A stretch of DNA of 64,000 nucleotides, taken from positions 2,170,001 through 2,234,000 of the forward strand of contig CM074702.1 in NCBI GenBank assembly GCA_037367355.1. The letters run 5' to 3'. Under the pieces are notes generated by a model. That model was given only the letters and a program-made list of their open reading frames with translations, made no database searches and was not told the DNA's origin. The DNA comes from Neoscytalidium dimidiatum (taxonomy: Eukaryota > Ascomycota > Dothideomycetes > Botryosphaeriales > Botryosphaeriaceae). Shown piece after piece: positions 21,301-33,181 of the stretch. Made by a program: the position numbers and the translations under genes. Positions within the stretch are counted from its first letter, which is position 1. Each line of letters opens with the position of its first letter.

Positions 21301-23091
21301 GTACATCAAGGCTGGCAAGATCCGATGGTGGATCACTCTGATCGCGATCTTCGCACTTTTCCGACTGACCAGGCTCTTCAATTACTGGTTCCTCAAGGCC
21401 TGGGGAGAAGCATACGAGCAATCCGGAGAACAGTCCATCTCCTTCAGCCTTTCCGGGTTCTTCGACCACCTCCCGCCTCCGGAAGTCAATGTCAGACCAT
21501 GGCTCTTGTGGTTCTTCCTCATTGCGCTCGCCCTGACTGCTATGTACGCCTTATCAGATGTTGCGCTCCTCATCATCATATACACTGCCGGAAAGCGTCT
21601 ATACAAGGAAGTGATGTGGAAAGTCAGCCGTGCGAACTTCCGCTTCTACGATGTTACTCCAGTGGGGCGCTTGATGAACCGAGTAACATCGGACATCGGA
21701 ACCCTGGACGGCGGAATCAGTGACCAGTTGCAGAGTGTTGCATGGTATTTGATCGGCTGGATCGCGGCGATTGTTGTCATTGCCTCGGTCACCCCCCTTT
21801 TCCTCGTCTGCTCCTTAGCCCTCACAGCTTGGTTCGTATACATCTTCATGCGATTCCTGCCGACTTCTCAGAGCCTTCGCCGGCTTGAGGTATGTTACCG
21901 CTGCTATTCTTCGTATAGCGCGTTGTCTGACGGCATTCTCTAGATGGTCTCTCTAAGCCCGCTCATGTCCAACTTCGGAGTGCTGCTCCACGGACTGACG
22001 ACGATTCGAGGTGGGCAAACCCCACACGCCCTCTTTTCGTAACTAGAACTGACCATCAATCAGCCTTCCGTGCCCAGCCTAGCTTCCAAGACCGCGTCAT
22101 CGCCGTGACCGACGCCTTCCAAAAGATGGACCACTTCTACTGGAGCCTCCAGGCCTGGCTGACGTACCGCTTCGACGCGCTCTCCGCCTTCTCCTCCTTC
22201 GGCCTCACCCTCTTAGCCCTCTACGAGAACCTCACCCCAGGCCTTACCGCCTTCATGCTCACATCCGCCTCCAACTTCGTCCTCTTCACGCACTCCCTCT
22301 GCAAGCAATACGGCAAGCTCCAGATGGACTTCGTCTCCGTCGAGCGCGTCGTCGAGCTCCTCCACCTCCCCGAAGAGCAACCCACGCCGCTCCCCTCCCC
22401 ACCCGCCTCCTGGCCCTCGCCCTCCGACGCCATCGTCTTCTCCAACGTCACCATCCGCTACGCGCCGCACCTCGACCCCTCCCTCCACGACGTCTCGCTG
22501 CGCATCCCGCCGCGCGCCACCGTCGCCATCGTCGGCCGCACCGGCTCCGGCAAGTCGACCCTCGCGCTCGCGCTCCTCCGCACCGTCGCGCCCGACGCCG
22601 GCGGCCGCATCACCGTCGGCGACCTCGACATCGCCGCCGTCGACGTCCACGCCTGGCGCCAGCGCGTCACCTTCGTCGCCCAGGACCCCGTCCTCTTCCC
22701 CGGCTCGCTGCGCGAGAACCTCGACCCCGTCGCGCAGCACACCGACGCCGAGTGCGACGCCGTGCTGCGCCGCGTGCTGGGCCCCGCCTGGTCGCCCGCG
22801 TCGCGCGTCGAGCAGGGCGGCAGGAACCTGAGCCAGGGCCAGCGGCAGCTGGTCGGCCTCGGCCGCGCGATCCTCAGGAGGAGCCCGATCGTGGTGCTGG
22901 ACGAGGCGACGGCGAGCATCGACCTCGAGACGGCCGGCGCGATCCAGGACGTCTTGAGGGAGGAGTTGAGCGAGAGCACCGTCATTACGATTGCGCATCG
23001 CGTGGAGGCGGTGAGGGGTGCCGATTTCTGCGTCGTGCTGGAGGCGGGCAGGGTCGTGGCGAGCGGGCGGCCGGAGGAGGTCATGCCGTAG
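18322..23091 (+). CDS. Full-length ABCC (MRP/YCF1-type) ABC transporter
   Basis: Seven exons fit: 18322-18705, 18758-19271, 19332-19782, 19830-19856, 19909-21889, 21944-22010 and 22064-23091. Together they encode 1483 aa. The layout is TMD0-TMD1-NBD1-TMD2-NBD2. An N-terminal hydrophobic part (VAPAVVAAAVLLLYCSW) precedes DNLSLWQFLSVSWMSPLI, typical of subfamily C. NBD1 has Walker A GKVGTGKT (about residue 690), LSGGQ (about 782) and Walker B LLLDDPLAALD (about 804). NBD2 has GRTGSGKST (about 1297), LSQGQ (about 1396) and IVVLDEATASID (about 1417). Both sites keep their key residues, so it should be active. Expected role: export or vacuolar uptake of conjugates, drugs or metabolites. Exon 4 is only 27 nt. 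The last exon has far higher GC at third positions than the earlier ones. Confidence 0.93.
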
Positions 23092-23799
23092 GCGTGGGGA
23101 TGGGCTGGGTGAGAGGGACGTTGAATGAAATAGGTGAGTGGAGGATGCATAAAATTGGGAATAAAAGACGGATTGCGCGAAATGTAGAAGTCTTGTTGAC
23201 TCTATAGATACAAGGGATGGTGAGAGAAAGTGCTCTAAGAAGGCGTTTTCGTTTCTTTTCTTTCATGGTTGCAGATTGATACGGATATTGATTACAGTGG
23301 AGTAAAAAGAGGATAACGGCCCATAAAATGAAATTCCATAGACCATCGCTCTCGGTCTCACGCCAAAAAAAAAAAAGAAAAAAAGACGTTCAACTCTGTG
23401 AGCTTGCAGACCACATCCTTCAAGAGTGGTGCACAGCACGACGGAGACCATGGGCTAATCAACATTGCACCAGGGCTCTTCTCCGTCATTCATCTCGTCT
23501 TCAGGTGCTTCTACTAACTCAGCCCAGCACAGACGTGGTCCGTATAATGATGCCTGTGGCTGAGACTGACATAGGCGCACTTTTCCCAACACTCGGGGAA
23601 CGTCATAAATAATATCGTCTCCCGGCAGCAACCTAAGAGGTCATCAGCATAATCTTACCCAGGGCTTTTGGCGCTAGGAAGGTATATCGCACGGTGAAGC
23701 CTGTCCCAGAGGTTCCATAGCCTACTCCTCAGCTGTGCTCAACGCTATTAGCGATGTCAACGCGCCTACAGTAAGAAAGGATGGCAGTATGCACGTACA
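23092..23799. other. Intergenic, no gene seen
   Basis: 3' flank of the ABC transporter. It holds an A-rich run at about 23365-23385 and nothing else recognisable. Confidence 0.5.
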
Positions 23800-24107
23800 T
23801 TCGAAAGGGATCAACTCGTGCTGAGAAATCCCCTTCAGCACCGTGATACCATCTTCGTTGCTTAAGTTATAGACGGCTGGCGACTGTCTCGGGAGGTCGG
23901 TATCGCGAGCGAGACCAGGTACGGCCCCTCCTTCTTCGCAGCCGCGATTACCAGACCAGCGGCGTCATCTCCATCGGCTCCAGGTTGGCTGCGGCGGCGC
24001 CAGACTTTCGCCCCCACGCTGAACCCGGGTCCGTGCGGCGGGAGCTTCTGTCGTCGCAGCCGCCTGAGATTCCACTTGTCCTCCGGGTCGTTGAGCTTGA
24101 TGCCCAT
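23800..24107 (-). pseudogene. Small gene with apparent frameshift, unrecognised
   Basis: From the ATG at 24107 the frame reads MGIKLNDPEDKWNLRRLRRQ, then FSVGAKVWRRR, then AAKKEGPYLVSLA. After about 23905 the coding-like sequence continues in another frame as AVYNLSNEDG and ITVLKGISQHELIPFE. The combination VGAKV...GPYLV...YNLS-DG resembles small fungal proteins with an SH3-like or tudor-like barrel. I found no intron that joins the frames, so a one-base indel is the simplest reading. Confidence 0.35.
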
Positions 24108-24355
24108 GATGGGAGATGAGAGGTCAGTTTGGTAGGTTCTTCTCGAAGTACGGGCTTATTCTGACAGTAGGAGGAAGAGAGGTGTGGGAGTCAGAGATGG
24201 AGGGAAAAAGCACTTGCAGCTGAAAACCTGTTGACGGGACGGCACGCACGATTACATAAGCTGTTATGTGTCTCACTTTTGCAGCCGTCCGGCCCCGGAA
24301 AGATATCAGCTTTGCGCACTCGTCAAAGTCGGAGACTACCGTGGCAGGAAACAGG

Positions 24356-25594
24356 ATGGAGCCTGACTGTAAGTGTCTGTTTCGGGCGGGCAGTAGCATT
24401 ATTCTCGCTGAATTGCGAACAACCGACAGTGGAAGACAGTGGAAGACACCATCAGCCTATTAAGGCGGCCCGTAGGGCCAGCCAGCCTCGCCGGAAGAAC
24501 CTGCACCATCCTCTCGTTCAGCCCTGGGGTGCCAAGGAAAGTATGAGCTCGCCCGAAAATCTGCAAAATGTGTACTCGCTCTAATTTTCAACGGGCTGAC
24601 TAGCAAGATTAGGGAAGAAATACAAGCCCGGCTACCCACTGTACTCCGCTCTCCTGGGTGTGGAAACGGAATTCCAGAACTTCCGTCGGTTCAGCGCCGT
24701 GCGGATGCGGATGCTGTTGCTGAAGCAGGACCGCATATCCCTGCTGGAGGCAGAGCTGAACAGCATCGACAACGGGGAAGAAGCGGAACTGTTCCTTGGG
24801 AACTGCCGGCGCGATAGGAACGATGCGCGCCGGCAGGTTTTCGAGAAGCTTGATGCGGCGTTCAAAGATTACGGTATACATCCAAGTATCCTGCTCGGCT
24901 TTGCATGAGTGTGGAATGTCTGGCTGAGCCATCATATGGTAGATGACTTTCTCCAACGCACACAGTGGGCGGTGGGCACGCCACTGCCCAAAGCTTGGCG
25001 TGTCCGCCAGCAGTCAGGTTGGATCAACGGCTCGATCGCCGCTGAAGAGGAAGCCTACCTAGATGCGCCCGACTGTGAACTCATGAACATGGGTGATCAA
25101 GGCCGAGATTATTCCCGGACGTTCCGTTCCTTGATCATCAAGCTGATGAGGTTTTGGGCATGGTCCCGGTCACACATGGTTAGTAAACAGCGATAGTCAA
25201 CAGCCGAGAGCGTTTCCGCCTGCTCCCCGTACCTGCAGATAAACAAGATAGTTTAGAAGAGCATTGCTGACCTCGGGTAATCAAGGGAGCTCCCAACGAT
25301 CCAGAAGAAGTCACAGCCGATGGCTACTTCTTCTGGAAACCAGCAGCGTATTCAATCTTCAGAGCCCTCATTGCCTCGCTGACAATTGCTGTCTTGCTCA
25401 TCCCAGTTATTCTTCTGAACATTGTGCAGTCGATAGTTATCAAGTTTGTCATTATATTCCTTGCATCTTCTGCATTCGTTGGGGCTGTAACAGCGTTGAG
25501 CGGGGCAAGCCTTGCCGAAGTATTCGTCGGTGGAGCAACATACACTGCTGTGCTAGTGGTCTTTGTTTCTCAGGGAGGCGTTTCCGGGAGTTGA
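24356..25594 (+). CDS. DUF6594-family membrane protein
   Basis: Five exons join cleanly: 24356-24368, 24430-24540, 24604-24873, 24943-25178 and 25286-25594. They give 312 aa. The N-terminal half has YKPGYPLYSALLG, then FRRFSAVRMRMLLLKQDRISLLEAEL, the typical DUF6594 helix pair. The C-terminal half has FWKPAAYSIFRALIASLTIAVLLIPVILLN and two further hydrophobic segments, ending AVLVVFVSQGG, which are characteristic of the family. The function of this Pezizomycotina family is unknown. The first exon is only 13 nt, and the last intron (107 nt) is the least certain. Confidence 0.75.
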
Positions 25595-25753
25595 AAGTGA
25601 GCGTCTTGATGTCGTGGAGGAATTCGTAAAAGAGATTGACTTGACAAGAACTTCTCGATACACGCAATGAAAAATTCAATCTGGACCAATCTGGACAGAT
25701 ATATATGTTAGATGGTCATGATCCGCTCCAAAATTCCGTTGCTCGCATATTTC

Positions 25754-26776
25754 TTAAGCCTCCGACAACGGGATCCTCCAGCCCTCCAAGTCCTCCCTCC
25801 TCTTTTCTGCAATCCGATGATGCCTGTTCTCCTCCCAAATCTCGCCGCCCTCGCCGAACTGATTCGACAGATGGCCGAGGAAGAAATCCAGATTCTCCTT
25901 GGCCTCCGGAAAGGCGTCCTTGAACGTGTCGTATATCTCCTGGACCGGCGGCTTCTTGGGCGCCTGCTGGATCTTCTCCCCGAACAGCTGCAGATACTTC
26001 CGATTGTGCGCGATATCGGCCCCGGCGTCGAGCTGCCAGCCCCGCTCGACGTGGCCGGGGATGACCTTCGCCGGGCCCAGCGACTCGATCAGGTCGAGGG
26101 TCGCGAGCCAGGCGGCGTGGACGGCGGGCGTCTCGATCTCCTCGGCCCAGACGTGGTTGCTGCGCGCGTAGACGGCGTCGCCGCACACCACCGTGCGCTC
26201 GCTCGGCACCCAGAACAGCGAGTGGTCGACGCTGTCGCCCTGCACGGGGCCCAGCAGCACCACGACGTCGCCGTCGAGCGCGAAGAAGCTGAAGGGGTAG
26301 GGCGTCGGCTTGGCGGGCGGGTTGGGCGAGAAGTTCTCCTTGCCGTGGATGGCCGGCCAGTACTTGACCTTCTCGTCGTACTCGCGCTCGATGCCCGCGC
26401 AGACGTAGGGCGCGGCGAGGAAGCGCGCGGCTGGGTGCGCTTCTAGGATCGGGTTTGCGGAGAAGTAGTGCTAGTGGGCGGGAGCGGTTAGTGACGATGC
26501 TCAAGAGAACTTGTTATTTCAACCTTCTTTCTTGTGGAATGGGGAGGGGGTTTTTGCGGGTGAAGGTGCGCATACGTCGGGGTGGTGGTGTGTCACAAAA
26601 ACGGCGGCGAGGTTGGTGTTGGGCGCGGTGTCGCGGATCCAGCGGACCACGGATTCAGCATCTTGGAGGAGGAAGGGCGGATCGATGAGAATAGAGGTTT
26701 TGGGCCCGACGATGAGCGTCGAGACGGATGAGAGGCCCTTCACGCTGGAGATGTGGTGATGAGTCTTCAGCGGCAT
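25754..26776 (-). CDS. Metallo-beta-lactamase-fold hydrolase
   Basis: Exons 26576-26776 and 25754-26470 join across a 105-nt intron to 305 aa. The splice creates THHHPDHYFSA, the metal-binding HxHxDH-type motif. Further ligands are in VCGDAVYARSNH (Asp) and VIPGHVERG (His). An N-terminal STLIVGPKTSILIDPPF strand pair is typical of the fold. No signal peptide is visible. Family members hydrolyse thioesters, lactones or similar bonds using Zn or Fe. In secondary-metabolite clusters they often release products from synthases or open lactones. It is the first of four minus-strand metabolic genes. Confidence 0.85.
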
Positions 26777-27514
26777 GGTTCAAAGTTTGGCCGCAATTTT
26801 GAGATGATGTCCGGTGTGATATGGTGATTAATTCGGGGATGGAGGCCTGAGAGACGCCCATAGACATATAAACTTTGGACTGCTGTGCTCGGGCACTGCC
26901 GAATATGTGTATCCATGGACCCGGCTGAACCTAGTTGTGTAGTGCCGTTCAACCCCTCTTTGCTCTAAGAGGAATGTGGGGTTGACTGATAGACATGTAT
27001 CAGGTGATTTATAAGGACGGACTGGAGAGGTTACTGTAAAACAAGTTCCTTGAAATATTTTGGATATATCCCCAAGTGAAGGATGAATTTCAAGATTGCG
27101 ACGAATATAGATATTCGGGGTGTTGTGCGACTGCCCAGAGAGCTCTGATGCAGGGGGTCATGGGGAGTGACATCACAGGCACCTGAATGGAGGGGCAAGG
27201 GTCTACTACGTAGATTGGCGGGTGGCCTGGATGTGGGGAACCACCGGCTCATCAAACCTCGGCGTCTTCGTCGCCGAATTCGAATACGACGCTCAAACTG
27301 TTTCAAGTCGTTTTAGGTGCCCTCGAGAAAAACAAAATCGCATGCACGCTTCCATTAAGCTTAAAAACCGCAAGTGCTTGACGCCGCCTTTTCCCAACTT
27401 CACAGCGTTGATATAAGCTGGAGAATGGCCTGAAGAAACCCCAGAAGTTGATGATCCTTTGAAAACGTAATTCTTCGACTTTTCCAGCACTCTCACGAGA
27501 CTTAAGGTACATCC
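26777..27514. other. Intergenic, no gene seen
   Basis: Promoter side of the metallo-beta-lactamase gene and 3' side of the SDR gene. No convincing frame or repeat. Confidence 0.5.
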
Positions 27515-28455
27515 TCAGAACGCCAACCACCCGCCATCCACCGTTACGGCGGCACCGTTGCAGCTCCTCGCGCCGGGACTCGAGTAAAACAGCACAGTCT
27601 GTGCGACGTCGGCGAGCTCTGCTCTGACATCTATCAACTGCGGCTTAATGGCGCCGTATCCCTCCATGTTGATGCCATTCGCCGCGGCATCAGTGATGTT
27701 CGTCTGCATGCCGCCCGGGAGAATGGCAACGGCGCGGATGTTTTTGCTGTTATACATGGCGGCCGTGTTCTTAGTCAGGCCGAGGAGGCCGTGTTTCGAA
27801 GCTGTGTAGGCGGCACCTAGGTAAGATTGGTGGTCAGTATTAGGATTTTAGGCTTGCTGTGGGGGATACGAGGCCGCGATCCCGTTTCTCCCCGGCGAAG
27901 TTGGTAAAGTGGATGGGCAGGAAGCTCGAAGAACTTACCAGCAATGCAGGTCTTGACCGAGGCGGCGGATGCGATGTTTATGATGATACCGCCAGCAGGA
28001 GATTGTGCGACGAAGTGGTTGACGGCGAGCTTGGAGAAGAGGAAAGGCGCCGTCAGGTTGATGGCCATGACGCGGTCCCAAAGCGTACGCTCGACGTCAC
28101 CGACGGGATCAAATCTGCGTATAGTCAGCTTCCACATAGCAAACGCCTCTCTTAGAAGAACACACTTGTCTAAGATGCCTGCATTATTCACCAGGATATC
28201 GAGACGGCCGAACTTTTCCACCGTCTTGTTGAAGACATCGTTGACGGATGCCTCGTCAGTGATGTCTGTTATTGTAGAGAGAAGCTGGCCATCGCCGTAA
28301 GTCTTGCCGAATTCATCCGTCGTTCTGTCGAGGCGGTCCTTGTTGATGTCGCAGATAGAGACCTTTGCCCCGCCTTGTAGATAGGCTTCTGCAATGGCCT
28401 TTCCTAGGCCACCAGCTGCTCCAGTGACGAGTACTGCCTTCCCAGAAAAGTCCAT
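27515..28455 (-). CDS. Short-chain dehydrogenase/reductase, classical SDR
   Basis: Exons 28166-28455, 27939-28114 and 27515-27816 (introns 51 and 122 nt) encode 255 aa, the usual SDR size. The Rossmann motif TGAAGGLGKAIA is at the N-terminus, with DIN after beta-2, suggesting NAD(H) preference. NNAG is present. The catalytic YTASK (about residues 158-162) is created by splicing at 27816, and Ser lies upstream in NIASAASV. PGGMQTN after the active site and GAAVTVDGGWL near the end are standard. Substrate unknown. It lies between the hydrolase and the hydroxyacid dehydrogenase on the same strand. Confidence 0.92.
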
Positions 28456-30234
28456 GGTCGATTCTCAGTTCTTGCTGTGTAAACACGGGTAAAGCCACAG
28501 TCGGGAGCTTCCTGTGATACAGGATAGGCTGGAGGGGCAGCGGCCAGGCCGCCTTAAATAAGGCCCAGGAGCTAGGACTGCCGCGGCTCTTAACGCCCGC
28601 AGGGTCTCCGTACGACGCTCCGGATGTTGATCATTGGTCGTACTTCTCGTTGTGCGACTGGTCGACGGTCCGAAACTGGGCACGGGGCAACTGAAACCGA
28701 ATCACGCAGGAGCTCGTGGCTGCGTTCATGCCACCCGATGGCTGCGATTGGCCAGCTTTCGGGTAATGAACGGGTTCAAAAGCTGCCAAAAGCTTGATAT
28801 TGTATGTACCGAATGCTTTTAGTCGGTCACGAACATCATGTTGGGCGAGAACCTTTAAAAGACAAACAACATCGGCAGCCACCGCTTCAAGTCGGCTCGA
28901 TCCCTCTTTCATTAGAAGGGATTTTCCCGACCCTAAAGAAAAATGCCCTCATCCGATCTGAGCCTATAGCTCATTGCCTTAGTGGTACGCACGGTTGAAA
29001 CCTCGTTCGTCCTAGGGGTACTAAGCGGACGCCACATTGCAGACCGAACACAGTGGCTCGGATCCAGGCGCACGTTTCTCTGCGAGAGATCCTCGGGACG
29101 TCGACGATCCGGATGGGTGAAGATGAGTTTGTCTCAGTCAAATCTGGCCGCAACTTGTCTATGTTACGATGATCTCGACCATCAGTGTTCGTTACGAAGT
29201 AGCGATATTGTATAGCATGTTGACGGAACTGCAATGTTCCGAGAAATTGCAAGAAAACTAATCGCGAAGGCTGCCCATAAACGATATTCTGCTTTCCGAA
29301 ACGATGTGAAAAGAGTCGAAGAGCTGTCTGATAGAACTGAGGAAACATCTCAGTGAAAGAAAGTATTTACCTGTGTTCTAGGACAATTAATGGCCATAGT
29401 GAACACTCAGTAAACATGGTCAACGTTAGATGGGCTGACTTCCTTGGCCCCTTGCGAATCCGTTCTACAGCATGTTAGCATTTTTCAATAAATTTGGAAG
29501 CCGAGTCTCATATAATCGTTTCCAAATTGCGAATGCTGTCTCTACCTCTGTGGCAGTTTGTCAGGACAGCCGTTTTCGAATAGAATATACCTGTTTCATC
29601 GAACATCTCCTTGAAGGCGTTCTTGTCATCTAGCATGGTCAAGACCGCTAGCATTGAACTCCCGTGGACAGTTGTTTGTTCGACCAACGAACTATTACCG
29701 TGTTGAGGATGGAAGAAGGAAAACCTTCCGTATACAACCAATCACAAGACCTTCGATTCACCGGCAGAGAAAGTTCCGGGCGCCGAATGCGACTTAACGG
29801 TGGATCCGGAGGCGATCAATCGCCCGACAAATATTCTAGTGGAAACCATCTAATGCACACTTTAGTCGTAATATTCTATCAGGTCGAGATTAGACGTTTA
29901 GAAGCATCCGAAACGGCCGGACAAACTAACATCATCTGTCTTAAATTCCCACCGTGTCAGCAAGTTAAAGATATGGGCTTCCCAATTGAGCTTGACTTCC
30001 CAATAGAATTTCGCAGTCCCAGACAGAGACAAGCCTTTGAACGTTAATACGTGCTTACGTGATGGGGATGTCAGTCAAATGCGTCAGTCGAATGCGTGTC
30101 AGTCGAACTCGTATCAGTCGAACTCGTGATCCAGACGAAAAGGGCGTCAATACCCGAACTAAATGTCGCCCTGGTCCGAAATGCGGCAGTCATTCGAATG
30201 GATATTTCGTAGAGACGTGAGAGGGTACAGCGGC
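28456..30234. other. Long intergenic region with one coding-like fragment
   Basis: No complete gene. On minus, around 29460-29740, the sequence MLAVLTMLDDKNAFKEMFDE can be spliced (donor GTATAT, acceptor CCACAG) to VETAFAIWKRLYETRLPN followed by a stop. This looks like the end of a lost or very short gene, which I do not recognise. Near 30075-30125 GTCAGTCGAA/CAGTCGAACTCG occurs as four short direct repeats. Confidence 0.35.
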
Positions 30235-31299
30235 TCAAGCAACAACGTTCTGCTCCTTCCCCACGACCCAACCCTCCACGTTCTCCTTCAGCACGCGTTG
30301 ATAGTTTTCCATCGTCTTCTCGCCGAACCACGCGACATGCGGACTGACCGTCAGATTCAGACCGCGCGTGTCCGGCCCCAGCAGAACGTTATCAGCATTC
30401 TCGCCGCCCGTCGAGGGCTCCTTCGCGAAGACGTCCGTAGCTGCGCCTGCTATGCGGCCATCCCGCAGGGCCTGCACCAGCGCAGCCTCGTCCACGATTC
30501 CTCCCCGCGACACGTTTATGAGGACGGCCTCGGGCCGCATCTTCTCGAACTCGGGCGTCGAGATGAGGTTCATTGTCTCTGGCGTGCGCGGACACGTCAA
30601 GATCACGACGGTCGACTTGGACAGCGCGTCCTCGAATGATACGCGGTCGGGCTGAGGCCTACTATCACCCTTCCTCGCCGCCACGATCACACGCATGCCC
30701 ATCAAGCGTGCGAGGTGCGCGAAACGCTTGCCTGTCGCTCGCTGTTAACAAGATAGGCCCTGATCATTCCATGTCCATGACTGACCTATTGCCCCGTTTC
30801 CGAAGACGCCTACAACCTCCTCGTCGCAGTTCAGCGGCGCCCGCCCGGCGGCGCGCATGTGCGGCGTCAGCGTGTTGTTGGCGACCCACTCGGTGCCGTC
30901 GCCCAGTGTGCCAACGGTGCGCTCGTGCATCAGCAGCGTGCGGCGGCGGGCGGCGAAGTACAGTCCTAGGGCGTGCTCGGCGACGCTCTGTACGTTGGCG
31001 TGGGCGCAGTTGACGACGCGGATGCCGCGCGCGCGGCATGCGTCCAGGTCGACGCAATCGGTGCCGACGGCCATGATGGCGATGAGGCGGAGATTGGGCG
31101 TCACGGCGGGGTCGAGCGTCGCGCCCTTGATGGGGCAGACGCAGTTGATGATGATGGAGGCATCGCGGATGCGGTCGTGGAGCTCGTGCGGTTCGGTGCG
31201 CTGGTGGACGGTGATGTCGTAGGTGTGCGGGGCGGGAAAGGTGAAGGTTGGAGGGGGCGTGTGCACCGCTTCCAGCGCGACGATATGGTGGTGCACCAT
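30235..31299 (-). CDS. D-isomer-specific 2-hydroxyacid dehydrogenase
   Basis: Exons 30786-31299 and 30235-30731 with a 54-nt intron give 336 aa. The start MVHHHIVALEAVH is preferred to an in-frame ATG at 31338 because it matches the usual N-terminus. The NAD-binding motif VFGNGAIGKRFA (about residues 165-176) is restored by splicing at 30731. Catalytic Arg lies in NVSRGGIVDE (about 243). The His segment is SPHVAW (about 304). Expected reaction: NAD(P)H-dependent interconversion of a 2-oxoacid and a D-2-hydroxyacid. Phosphoglycerate, glyoxylate or hydroxypyruvate substrates cannot be told apart here. It lies between two SDR genes in the same orientation. Confidence 0.9.
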
Positions 31300-31607
31300 G
31301 ACTACATAGGATGAATGCAGCGAAAGAATCACTCGCAAAAGGCGATCGCGTTATTTGGGACTGAGACGATGCTGCGCCTTGTGTGAACCCTTCCAGACTA
31401 AGTTTTCACCTGTCCCTGATATCCCCCACTACTGATCATTCGCAGGGCGCGATCCTTCACATACCGCCTGCTACGCGGTGACACAGATCCACATGACTGA
31501 TTCATGATGCTCCTCCATTCTTATCTTCAGGGTCCCAAGACCGAGAGACTCGGATCCTCTGGTGAGTGCTGAGCAGATCAATTGACTTAATCTCTGCCCC
31601 ATTCCAC
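31300..31607. other. Intergenic, no gene seen
   Basis: Promoter of the hydroxyacid dehydrogenase and 3' end of the second SDR gene. Nothing else recognised. Confidence 0.5.
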
Positions 31608-32673
31608 TCAACAGTTTGTCGTCCATGGCGCATCGCCGGGTAACAGTCGTCGTTGCCCTTCGTCCACATGTCTGCTGAGCTCCTCGCCCATCCACATCGG
31701 CTGGCTTTCGTGGAGCTTATCTTCAAACTCTATAATCTTATTCCCGGCAACAAAGAAGGATTTGCCATTGACGTCCGTCCTGACAGCTGGCAGCAGGAGT
31801 GCTCTTGCTACTCCATCTGGCTTGTTGGCTGGCAGGCCCCATTCGTTCTGCCATGGGCCGGCGAGATCAGTTGTCATCGCAGTAGTGGTCATCCAAGGGG
31901 CCACCATGTTGACAGTCTGGGCCAGAATTAATGAGTGATAGGTATGAGGGCTGTACAGGGCGATGAAACTTACAATATTTTGGTTGACAAGTTGGGTTCG
32001 CAATGAGCGCATGAAACCTAATACGCCTGCTTTCGATGCGCAGTACAGGTGCAACGGCGGAGTATCCAGGAAGCTCGCCGCCGAACCCGTCAACACAATT
32101 TGACAACGCGTCTCTGGCCATTTCGCGAAGTAGTGAACGGCGCATTTAACGACATACACCATGCCGATGAGGTTGACTTCAAGCAGCTTTAGGTCCGGTG
32201 GCAGCAGTTTGCCCGTGTTGTAATCAACCATGTCTTTAAAGATGTCTTCCTTGTTGATGCCGGCATTTGAGAGCACAGTGTGGATGGTGCCGAAGGTTTT
32301 CCATGCTGCCTGAAAGAGCTCAAGGACATCATCCCAGACCGAGACATCGCATTTCCGGAAGAGCACGCGCCTGCAAAGTGGTTAAGCTTTTGCTGCAATC
32401 TGCCCGCCAGGTTGGAGTTCAGATCTAACTCTTTCAGCTCGGCTGCAAGGGCCAGCCCTTGTGTCTCGTTCCAGTCGCCAATGGCAACATTCGCACCATT
32501 GCCTGGGCATGGCGTGGTTAGTAGGGTGCAGGACACTGCCAACCGACGGGGCTCTGCTTACTGTGCGCCAGCTTCGCCGTTTCATAACCGATCCCGCTCG
32601 CGGCTCCAATGATAAGGACAGTCTTGCCTTTGAGCTGGGACAGCTCCGAGTCATTGAATGCATAGGTCGTCAT
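31608..32673 (-). CDS. Short-chain dehydrogenase/reductase, 296 aa
   Basis: Exons 32562-32673, 32430-32502, 31974-32370 and 31608-31916 (introns 59, 59 and 57 nt). The cofactor motif is IIGAASGIGYETA; splicing yields NGANVAIGDWNE, with Asp favouring NAD. NAG appears in LSNAGINKED. The catalytic YCASK is near residues 170-174, with Ser in LTGSAASF. The 57-nt third intron is in frame without a stop, but removing it gives NITVNMVAPW, the usual SDR text. The protein is longer than the first SDR owing to a C-terminal extension. It is divergent from the P450 across about 508 bp, which suggests joint regulation. Confidence 0.9.
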
Positions 32674-33181
32674 GCTTATGATCCAGGACAAGAGATTAAG
32701 CCCCTAGATCTTGTTATCCTTACCCCAATGACTCGGATCCTTTAAGTAAACCAGATCCCACGAAAGCGGAAGACCACCGCCTCTGCTTTCCGCATTTTGT
32801 GGGCCAGCGCTACGACACGAGCTCCTCGGTTGATAAATCACGCCCATCGGCATCTGGAAAGCGGCTGGGAATCTACCTGCGCCCGAATGCGGGGCCAAAT
32901 TCGACGCCATGCGCCACGCGAGACGGCCTAGTGAGGAGACTGTGTCTCCACAGACCTCGTTGTTCACCCCGCAACACTTCCCCATGTTTCCCCGCACCTT
33001 CCCCAAACGTGCGCAAAGCCTATGCATGGATTGCGGGTGACCTACAAAGCAGTACAGCTTAGGTTAAAGAAATGGCCTGGCGGCGCTTCTCCAATTCAAG
33101 CGCCACTGCGGTCCATCCTCCATCCACTACTTCCTCGCTCGTCCGAATCCGGTAACTCGTCGAACCAACCACTGATTCTGG
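32674..33181. promoter_or_regulatory. Divergent promoter region between SDR and P450
   Basis: About 508 bp between two divergent start codons. No clear palindromic regulator site could be singled out. Function inferred from layout. Confidence 0.5.

Noticed and set aside
22213..22998. 261-codon minus-strand frame opposite ABC NBD2
   Set aside because: Asp/Glu/Gly-rich shadow of the GC3-rich exon 7.
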